Shown here: piece by piece, positions 9,906 to 14,913 of the stretch | How the letters are laid out: the number at the start of each line of letters is the position of its first letter | Position numbering within the stretch: position 1 is the first letter of the stretch | Source: Holophaga sp. | GTDB lineage: Bacteria > Acidobacteriota > Holophagae > Holophagales > Holophagaceae | Assembly: GCA_016715205.1 (NCBI GenBank) | Contig: JADKBC010000024.1 | Location: 1-19,277 of the forward strand | Direction of reading: 5' to 3' | DNA: 19,277 nt | Made by a program: the position numbers and the translations under genes | Notes under the pieces: generated by a model | Seen by the model: only the letters and a program-made list of their open reading frames with translations | Databases searched by the model: none | Told to the model about the DNA's origin: nothing

Positions 9906-10279
9906 GGACGAGAACCTGCAAGATATTTTCGCGTTTCCTCGCTCAGACAGAGGCCGTGATAGAGCACCTTTGTGATGCAGTCATCCACGATGCGGTAATG
10001 GATGTGGCTGCCATGCCGCCGAGTGGCCAGAATGCCCATGTCTACGAGACGGCGGAGCTGATTAGAAACCGCTGGGGGTTTCATGCCCACAAATTCAGCA
10101 AGATCACCCATGCAAGGATCGCCTTTAATCATCAAGGCGTGGAGTAAGCGCAGCCGAGTGCTCGAAGCTAGTACTTCGAATAGCCGTTCAAGCGACTGAG
10201 CCTCCTCCATCTCAAGGAGTTGCCTTGAGGGAACATCTTGCTTTTGGGGGCAAGGAGTATGGGGCGGGGCGAGACTCAC
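9902..10279 (-). CDS. ArsR/SmtB-family metal-responsive repressor
   Basis: A 125-aa winged-helix repressor that should release DNA on binding metal and so derepress the efflux operon. The helix-turn-helix lies at about residues 56-80 (CMGDLAEFVGMKPPAVSNQLRRL), followed by the wing (RRHGSHIHYRI). The alpha3 region has one Cys (Cys56) instead of the ArsR CxC pair. The C-terminal alpha5 helix has Asp99, Asp100, Cys101, His108 and Cys111, which could form an SmtB/CadC-like divalent-metal site. The 10279 start is GTG with no good ribosome site; an ATG at 10210 (MEEAQSLERL) is an alternative that would trim 23 poorly conserved residues. It is the first gene of the operon and its stop overlaps the next start. 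Confidence 0.92.
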   Translation of the reverse strand: MSLAPPHTPCPQKQDVPSRQLLEMEEAQSLERLFEVLASSTRLRLLHALMIKGDPCMGDLAEFVGMKPPAVSNQLRRLVDMGILATRRHGSHIHYRIVDDCITKVLYHGLCLSEETRKYLAGSRP

Positions 10280-10296
10280 TTAATCACCAGTTCACG

Positions 10297-10328
10297 AAAC
10301 AGTGTAGTGTTTTTTCATGCGCATGCAA
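10297..10328 (-). promoter_or_regulatory. Candidate promoter and operators of the metal operon
   Basis: Reading the minus strand, TTGCAT (10323-10328) and TACACT (10301-10306) are separated by 16 bp, a plausible sigma70 pair. The perfect palindrome CATGCGCATG (10316-10325) overlaps the -35 box and enters the spacer. AAACA-N6-TGTTT (10297-10312) straddles the -10. Operators of ArsR/SmtB repressors usually sit in exactly this position. The implied transcription start would be only ~15 nt before the GTG start at 10279, or about 85 nt before the ATG at 10210. Confidence 0.4.
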
Positions 10329-10746
10329 CCCTTCGTTTCGGATCCTCGGTTGGAATGTTCTGCATGGCATCACTAGGCATTCAATGCCATGGCCGGGTGT
10401 TCAGAAGGACACCCCAGCCAACCGGACGGAAGAAAAACGCCAGAGTTCCCCAAAAAAGGCGAAGATTCAGCGCCCTTCGAAGGGGACGCCGATCATCTCT
10501 GACTTGAACTCCGAGGTGAGCAAGAGGCCGCCTGGCACCAGTTTGTTGACTTCAACCCCCTTGGAGACCATTCGAGGTTGGTGAGGCCGGGGTAGTGAGA
10601 AAGGCAACCAAATGAGGACGGCCTCCGCGAAAATCCGTTTCGCCATTGAGACACCAGTCCCAAAAATGTCAAAAATTGTACTTTCTTAAATACGTTGGTT
10701 TTCAAGAACTCAAACACCCGATGATGGCGCTTACCGCAAATGGCGC

Positions 10747-10763
10747 ATTTTCGATTCTCGAAA
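10747..10763. promoter_or_regulatory. Candidate res subsite upstream of the resolvase
   Basis: TTTTCGA-TTC-TCGAAAA is a perfect inverted repeat with 7-bp arms, ending 62 bp before the resolvase ATG. A related TCTCGATT element follows at 10781-10788. Serine resolvases bind two or three such dyads just upstream of their own gene, so position supports a res or autoregulatory role. The remaining subsites are not clear. Confidence 0.3.
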
Positions 10764-10825
10764 ACCATTCTTGAAACATTCGTCTCGATTGCCTATGCTC
10801 ATGACGAGTTCCGAGAAGGATTGCC

Positions 10826-11373
10826 ATGCGGATCGGCTACGCCCGCGTCTCCACCGAAGACCAGAACCTCGACCTTCAAACCCATGCCCTCGGCCAAGCC
10901 GGATGCGAGCGGGTCTTCTCGGACCGCATGAGCGGCTCCCGGAATGACCGCCCAGGCCTGAAGGAGGCGCTCTCCCATCTCCGCAAGGAGGATGCCCTGG
11001 TGGTCTGGAAGCTCGACCGCCTGGGCCGGGGCTCGTTGACCTGGTGACGGACCTCCAATCCCAGGGCATCCATTTCCAAAGCCTCACGGACCAGATCGAC
11101 ACCTCGACGCCTGCGGGACGATTCTTCTTCCACGTCATGGCCAGCCTGGCGCAGATGGAGCGGGAACTCATCGTGGAGCGGACTCGGGCAGGCCTGGATG
11201 CCGCACGAAGGAAGGGCCGCATCGGTGGTCGCAAGCGCCAGATGACCGAAAGCAAGGTGGAGTCCGCCCGCCAACTGCTCGCCAGCGGCGTGCCCCCAAA
11301 AGAGGTTGCGCAAAACTTGGGTGTGTCGGTGCCTACGCTTTACCGTTGGCTGCCTGCCTCATCCCGAGCGTAG
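10826..11373 (+). pseudogene. tnpR: Serine resolvase (Tn3 TnpR-like), internal deletion and frameshift
   Basis: A small serine recombinase that would resolve transposon cointegrates. The N-terminal frame (10826-11047) has MRIGYARVSTEDQNLDLQ with catalytic Ser9, and KLDRLGR with the conserved arginines. The downstream frame (readable from 11032, stop 11371-11373) has LVDLVTDLQSQGIHFQSLTDQID, the long E-helix region LAQMERELIVERTRAGL, and a C-terminal helix-turn-helix (PPKEVAQNLGVSVPTLYRWL). Between LGR and LVDLV only 2 nt remain where homologues have four codons, so about 10 nt appear deleted at about 11030. This is not a simple homopolymer error. AAGGA lies 6 nt before the ATG. It probably belongs with the transposase remnant at 1-1143 as part of a dead Tn3-like element; that link is inferred. 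Confidence 0.85.
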
Positions 11374-11426
11374 GGTCCCTCAATTGCCCCTGGTGACTGG
11401 AATGTTGGGATTACCAGTTTGATCCC

Positions 11427-11711
11427 TCATTGCACGTTTGTTGGTAGTACCCCGTAACTCTGCCAGGGGGATCCAAAAATGTTATGGACTCGGTGAACGA
11501 GTTGGATAAATCGAATGTCAGGCTGCCCAGATTTTTTTGCCTCCAGGTAGACCTGCCATAACGGCAGTCCTGTTGGTTTACCTATGTATTGGTCCTGACC
11601 TTTCACCCCTGGACCGGGGAGAAGTTCGCCTTCAGCTGAATATATGAACACCCCGTCCAGGATGGCTGGAAATACGATTTGTCTTAGCCGGTCTTCCCAC
11701 GGAGTAGTCAT
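11427..11711 (-). CDS. Hypothetical protein, 94 aa
   Basis: A 94-aa protein I do not recognise. It has no signal peptide or membrane helix and few charged repeats. The sequence is mixed hydrophobic and polar (DRLRQIVFPAILDGVFIYS near the start, LPLWQVYLEAKK in the middle), consistent with a small folded cytoplasmic protein. The reading frame is supported by a very good ribosome site (AGGGAGAGG just before the ATG). It is divergent from the XRE regulator at 11926 and shares with it a 214-bp intergenic region containing a palindromic operator, so it may be a regulated target. It could also be a partner of the regulator in a toxin-antitoxin-like pair, but nothing in the sequence shows that. Confidence 0.55.
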   Translation of the reverse strand: MTTPWEDRLRQIVFPAILDGVFIYSAEGELLPGPGVKGQDQYIGKPTGLPLWQVYLEAKKSGQPDIRFIQLVHRVHNIFGSPWQSYGVLPTNVQ

Positions 11712-11856
11712 GCCTCTCCCTTTCGTCGTTCAGCACTTTGAATGCTGGATTCCCGATTTTTGAATTTTTTCGATTTGAGCCCATTTTGGTGACCCTGCCA
11801 TCACCCACGAAACAAGCTTCTGTGCAGGTATAGTGCGGACTACCATAACCTGAATA

Positions 11857-11887
11857 TTGGAAAATAGTCTATTTTGGACTATTCCAA
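11857..11887. promoter_or_regulatory. Palindromic operator between the 94-aa gene and the XRE regulator
   Basis: A perfect 15-bp palindrome, AAAATAGTCTATTTT (11861-11875), overlaps a second perfect dyad, AATAGTC-N7-GACTATT (11863-11883). Together they form a TTGGAA...TTCCAA-bounded symmetrical block ending 39 bp before the XRE start. A weak promoter (TTGGAA-N17-TATTCC) would overlap it. An autoregulatory binding site for the XRE protein is the simplest reading. Confidence 0.5.
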
Positions 11888-11925
11888 AATCGAATCCAAA
11901 GTGACCCCTGATCCCGCAGGGGCAC

Positions 11926-12186
11926 ATGGAAAAAACTCTATTTTCCCAGGATTACCAGGTCCTCTTGGAACTTCTCAGAGAGGTTCGGGAAAGGACGGGT
12001 GTCACTCAGATCCAGATCGCCACCCGTTTAGAAACGACCCAAAGCATCGTTTCAAAATCTGAACGGGGTGAGCGCAGGTTAGATGTACTTGAACTACGTC
12101 GCTGGTGTATTGGCCTCGGAGTGCCATTTGCGGACTTCATGGTGGAGTTTGAATTGGCCCTAGCAAAAGGGAAAAAGCGGCAATAG
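11926..12186 (+). CDS. XRE-family helix-turn-helix transcriptional regulator
   Basis: An 86-aa DNA-binding protein consisting of little more than a Cro/CI-type helix-turn-helix. The fold covers about residues 12-65, with the recognition segment TQIQIATRLETTQSIVSKSERGERRLDVLEL; QS.VSK.E.GERRLDV is typical of XRE repressors and HigA-like antitoxins. The C-terminal ~20 residues (FMVEFELALAKGKKRQ) are basic at the end. An AGGGG site precedes the ATG. The palindrome at 11861-11875 lies just upstream and a rho-independent terminator follows, so it is a single-gene transcript. No obvious toxin is adjacent in the same direction. Confidence 0.88.
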   Translation: MEKTLFSQDYQVLLELLREVRERTGVTQIQIATRLETTQSIVSKSERGERRLDVLELRRWCIGLGVPFADFMVEFELALAKGKKRQ

Positions 12187-12223
12187 GGAACACACAGTCA
12201 CGTTGGGGCCTCGGGTGCTTAGA

Positions 12224-12247
12224 ACGCCTATACAAATAGGCGTTTTT
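12224..12247 (+). terminator. Rho-independent terminator after the XRE gene
   Basis: ACGCCTA, a 6-nt loop (TACAAA) and TAGGCGT form a perfect 7-bp stem followed directly by a T-run (TTTT after the stem). It lies 38 bp after the XRE stop codon and works in the plus direction; there is no A-tract on the left to support the opposite direction. Confidence 0.85.
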
Positions 12248-12251
12248 ATCA

Positions 12252-12275
12252 CTCCAGTCCTGAATATCACTGGAG
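12252..12275. repeat. Inverted repeat between XRE and hipA
   Basis: CTCCAGT and ACTGGAG form perfect 7-bp arms around a 10-nt spacer, immediately after the terminator and 134 bp beyond the hipA stop. There is no T-run on either side, so it is not an obvious terminator. It may be an RNA-stability hairpin for the convergent hipA transcript or a chance dyad. Confidence 0.35.
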
Positions 12276-12408
12276 AGCCTCTGCTGAGTCAGAAATCGGA
12301 GGCAAACCCTAAAATGCAGATGCTCGGAAATCATCCTGAGATCTATGTGTTGTAGTGATTCTGATAGGCCCGAGGGGATTCAAGCCCATGCTCTCACCGT
12401 GATAGCGC

Positions 12409-13686
12409 TTAGAACAACCTGAAGTCCTTTGCGACCAGGTCCGCCTTTGAGGATTGAAGCCCTGCGGTCTGAGCGAACTGAGGGAAGGATGCGATCGCCC
12501 CGGCCACCTCGCTCAGGATCTTGAGGGGGTTCCGGACGCCAAAGCGGTCAGCCTCCTGGAGCAGGTCCGCCCGAGTGATGTCATTAAACTTGCCATTCAC
12601 ACTCAGCAGGTGCTGGTAGGTCCACTCGCCCTTGGGGTTGTATGCGTGGGTGACATCATAGGCTGGCGCCAATGCCCAGGATTTTCCCCGTTTGAGGATG
12701 AACGCGATGTTCTTCGTGTGGTCGTCGCAATTGCGGGACATGACGTTGAAGGCCATTCGGCGGAAAAGATCGTCGGTTCCATCCGCTCCGATTTGGAGCT
12801 TGGCAATCGCCATGAAGGCCTGGCCATAGGCATGGGTAGCCCGTTGTTTGTAGTCGAGATGTTCCATGGCGCAGAGCGTCTGAACATGGTGCTTCGTGTT
12901 GCCATCCCGATCGAAGCGGCGCGTCATGAAATGGGCGCGGCCGTTTTCCAACAGAAGGCGGGACGGTGACATCGGAACGCCTGCGGCACTCGCCATGAGG
13001 TAGTAGGCGTACTCGATGCGACCATAGTCACTGCCAACTCCAAGCTCACGGTCTGACCCCATACCGTCAAACTTCAGCAGCCAGTGCTCAAATCCTGGTG
13101 GGACATCGAACTGACCGCTCCGGATCTCCTCGGTTTTTGGATTCCAGGCGATAACGGCCTTGGCGCGAGCTCCTCCCGCGGAGGTTCCAACCCGGATGAT
13201 CTGGGCCAGCGCAGCCTCCGCCAAATGGTCAGATGCCAATTCCCCGTGGACGGCACTCCGAGCTGCTTCCACCAGCATGTTCATCTGCAGGGCAACTTGG
13301 CTGTCTTTGCGAGTGCCCATGGCGGGTTTGAATTCGAGGGCACCAAGGCCACGTTTCCCCATGTAGGCCAAGCGATCAAGCACGGTGACCGCACCCTTCT
13401 CAATGCCCTTTGATTGCATCCATGCGTCGATCAGTGCATTCCCAAAGGCATCTGGTAGTGCGTCGGCAATCATCCCTGGAAGCCCCTGGAAGGTTGCGAC
13501 AGGGAGTTGCGGAAAGGCAAAGGCTTCCCGATAACCTGCGGAAGGCATGGTCCGTGGGGCGAGTTCCACGCCGGTGCTGAGCCAGGCTGGAACGTATTCA
13601 AACACGTAGCACCCGAGTACGGGGTCCGCGGCCACGGCACCAACCCGCTTATCCCAGATGCGAACTTCGATGACAGGGGTGCTCAC
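12409..13686 (-). CDS. hipA: HipA-family serine/threonine kinase toxin
   Basis: A 425-aa protein kinase toxin. E. coli HipA phosphorylates glutamyl-tRNA synthetase and arrests growth; the target here is unknown. The N-terminal subdomain (about 1-120) includes GMIADALPDAFGNALID, typical of the family. The glycine-rich loop is GTSAGGARAKA (167-177), the region that carries the autophosphorylated serine in HipA; Ser169 is the candidate. The catalytic segment NCDDHTKN (319-326) supplies Asp321 and Asn326, and APAYDV (340-345) supplies the metal-binding Asp344. All key kinase residues are present, so it is predicted active. The start is GTG with GGGAG upstream and overlaps the antitoxin stop by GTGA, the usual hipBA arrangement. 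Confidence 0.95.
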   Translation of the reverse strand: MSTPVIEVRIWDKRVGAVAADPVLGCYVFEYVPAWLSTGVELAPRTMPSAGYREAFAFPQLPVATFQGLPGMIADALPDAFGNALIDAWMQSKGIEKGAVTVLDRLAYMGKRGLGALEFKPAMGTRKDSQVALQMNMLVEAARSAVHGELASDHLAEAALAQIIRVGTSAGGARAKAVIAWNPKTEEIRSGQFDVPPGFEHWLLKFDGMGSDRELGVGSDYGRIEYAYYLMASAAGVPMSPSRLLLENGRAHFMTRRFDRDGNTKHHVQTLCAMEHLDYKQRATHAYGQAFMAIAKLQIGADGTDDLFRRMAFNVMSRNCDDHTKNIAFILKRGKSWALAPAYDVTHAYNPKGEWTYQHLLSVNGKFNDITRADLLQEADRFGVRNPLKILSEVAGAIASFPQFAQTAGLQSSKADLVAKDFRLF

Positions 13687-13994
13687 CGTGGGTCTCCCTT
13701 GGATTTTCGGACGCGGAGACGCGGCGTGGAACGCTTCAGCAGGGCCAAAGGACTGATGGTTGGGGTTGGCGCCAGGGCCTCCAGCCCTTGCAGTGCCTCA
13801 AGGGCCTTCAGCACCCGCAGGAGAGTTTCGGTGGTGGAGCCCTTGCCGTGTTCGAGGGCGCGGAGGGTGCGGATGGCGACGCCCGCCCGATCCGCCAACT
13901 CGGACTGCTCAAAGCCACGCTGGATGCGAAGGCTGCGAAGACGCGAACCAAGTTCCTGGGCGAGCTCTTCGGGGGTTAGAAACTGAAAATCCAT
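13683..13994 (-). CDS. hipB: HipB-like XRE antitoxin and autorepressor
   Basis: A 103-aa antitoxin that should bind HipA and repress the operon. The XRE helix-turn-helix covers about residues 15-70 (LRSLRIQRGFEQSELADRAGVAIRTLRALEHGKGST). The basic C-terminal tail (KRSTPRLRVRKSKGDPR) is longer than a bare HTH and could contact toxin or DNA. The ATG lies beside operator 1 of the array at 13995-14153. The ribosome site is weak (AAAGG about 12 nt upstream, inside that operator), so repressor binding could also hinder translation or act late on transcription. It is cotranscribed with hipA via a 4-nt overlap. Confidence 0.9.
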   Translation of the reverse strand: MDFQFLTPEELAQELGSRLRSLRIQRGFEQSELADRAGVAIRTLRALEHGKGSTTETLLRVLKALEALQGLEALAPTPTISPLALLKRSTPRLRVRKSKGDPR

Positions 13995-14153
13995 AAACGG
14001 CGTGCCTTTGCCTGTATAAATTACAATTCCCCAAAACGGCCGTTAGTTGCCGGTTAGTGAAATGATAGTTCGTCTGGGTTGATTGTCAACAAAAGGCAAA
14101 ATTATGCCTTTTAGTCTTGTTTGTATTCTGTAAACGGCATGTTAATGCCTTTT
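13995..14153. promoter_or_regulatory. Four-site HipB operator array
   Basis: Four 22-bp sites share the form AAACGGCA-N6-TGCCTTTT. Operator 1 is 13995-14016 (AAACGGCG-N6-TGCCTGTA), operator 2 is 14034-14055 (AAACGGCC-N6-TGCCGGTT), operator 3 is 14091-14112 (AAAAGGCA-N6-TGCCTTTT, perfect) and operator 4 is 14132-14153 (AAACGGCA-N6-TGCCTTTT, one mismatch). The spacer is always 6 bp and centres are 39, 57 and 41 bp apart. Operator 3 touches the -35 box, operator 2 covers the likely transcription start, and operator 1 covers the ribosome-binding region. E. coli HipB also binds four dyads (TATCC-N8-GGATA), so cooperative autoregulation is the obvious analogy. Confidence 0.75.
14062..14089 (-). promoter_or_regulatory. 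Sigma70-like promoter of hipBA
   Basis: On the minus strand a consensus -35 TTGACA (14084-14089) is followed, after 16 bp, by TATCAT (14062-14067), five of six matches to the -10. Initiation would fall near 14055, about 60 nt before the hipB ATG. It lies between operators 2 and 3 of the array. Confidence 0.75.
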
Positions 14154-14478
14154 ATTTGAAAATTCTGCTAAAATCTCTCATTTCCCATATTTAACTGGAA
14201 GGGTGATCGAAAAAAGCCCCGGTTCCAACCGATGCGACCTTCGTTCTTACACCACCCGAAGGAGTACCGGTTATACGGTTGCTGGGTATTCCTGAGCGAT
14301 GCACTACGCAGCACAGGCAAGCGAAGCTCCCGTCCCCTGCCAAACCCCCTGCCCTTACGTTTCCGCGTGGAACACCATTCTTCCCATAGATTCAGGATTC
14401 GCTACCTTTAGAGGGTTCTGTCTGGCTCTTACGAACACAAAGAATCCTATGTATTCTTTACACAATTATGGAGGTTTT
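14154..14478. other. Intergenic stretch with a G+C-rich block, no gene assigned
   Basis: 14154-14200 is A+T-rich leader upstream of hipBA. About 14200-14400 is more G+C-rich and stays open for some 60 codons in two plus-strand frames, with no recognisable protein or ribosome site. On the minus strand it ends in a short CGGT/ACCG stem followed by GGGGCTTTTTT (about 14210-14235), a weak terminator-like shape. It could be an RNA, an old insertion remnant or the end of a lost gene; I cannot tell which. Confidence 0.3.
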
Positions 14479-14757
14479 GTGCGAAAGGTCCTTGCGATCC
14501 TTGGGTGGCTCAATTTACTCGTCGGCGTATGTGCTGGATTGAGGGTTATTGGTGGCCTTAGTTTATGGAATGGGACCATGGTTTTGGAAAGCGAGGCAAA
14601 ACCATTTATTCCGTATATCTACATTGGGCTCGGTTCTGCAGTCTTCCTCCTGGCGTTTTCAGAGGCACTTGAGCTTTTGGAACGGATTGCAAATCAGACA
14701 AAGCCTCAAAGCCTAACCTCTCAACTCAATGAAGAAGCAACAGGCGAGCCTGCTTAG
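14479..14757 (+). CDS. Small two-helix membrane protein
   Basis: A 92-aa inner-membrane protein of unknown function. The GTG start is chosen because GGAGG (14470-14474) lies 4 nt upstream; an ATG at 14449 in the same frame has no ribosome site, and the frame can be extended to 14299 without support. Two hydrophobic segments are seen: about residues 3-28 (LAILGWLNLLVGVCAGLRVI) and about 45-64 (FIPYIYIGLGSAVFLLAF). A polar, acidic C-terminal tail (EALELLERI...NEEATGEPA) probably faces the cytoplasm. It is convergent with the MmeI-like gene and is followed by a hairpin across its stop codon. It resembles generic DUF-type small membrane proteins; no family is assigned. Confidence 0.7.
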   Translation: MRKVLAILGWLNLLVGVCAGLRVIGGLSLWNGTMVLESEAKPFIPYIYIGLGSAVFLLAFSEALELLERIANQTKPQSLTSQLNEEATGEPA

Positions 14758-14778
14758 AATTACTCAGGAATAAGCAGG
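14749..14778. repeat. Hairpin overlapping the stop codon of the small membrane protein gene
   Basis: CCTGCTTA (14749-14756) and TAAGCAGG (14771-14778) are perfect 8-bp inverted arms around a 14-nt loop; the left arm includes part of the stop codon. No T-run follows (ACCCTTTGG), so it is not a standard intrinsic terminator, though it could stabilise the 3' end. Confidence 0.4.
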
Positions 14779-14913
14779 AACCCTTTGGTCATGGTTCTTC
14801 TTCCAGGCATTTCGACGGTCCAGGCAAACGGAACAGGAACCCCATGGTTTACCCTCCGGCTCGAGACTGATTTTTGGCGGACTCAACCAGAGAGAGCGCT
14901 AAGGCAGAAAGTC

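Larger units (their letters stand above)
10280..10825. other. Spacer between arsR and resolvase, rich in dyad symmetries, no gene seen
   Basis: No convincing coding region. It holds several inverted repeats: ATGGCAT/ATGCCAT (10364-10390) with the nested GGCATT-C-AATGCC (10376-10388), the GGGTGT/ACACCC hairpin (10395-10414), a 12-bp palindrome CCCTTCGAAGGG (10473-10484), and a dyad at 10747-10763 close to the resolvase gene. The right part could contain the resolvase recombination site (res). The left part carries the arsR promoter. I did not find a convincing Tn3-type terminal inverted repeat. Confidence 0.5.

Noticed and set aside
11730..11927. 65-codon minus-strand open frame upstream of the 94-aa gene
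   Set aside because: It overlaps the palindromic operator and lacks a ribosome site; more likely intergenic.
13995..14153. CRISPR-like repeats
   Set aside because: Only four short dyadic sites with uneven spacing over a promoter; they are operators, and no cas gene is present.
14299..14478. N-terminal extension of the small membrane protein
   Set aside because: No ribosome site at 14299 or 14449, whereas GGAGG directly precedes the GTG at 14479.
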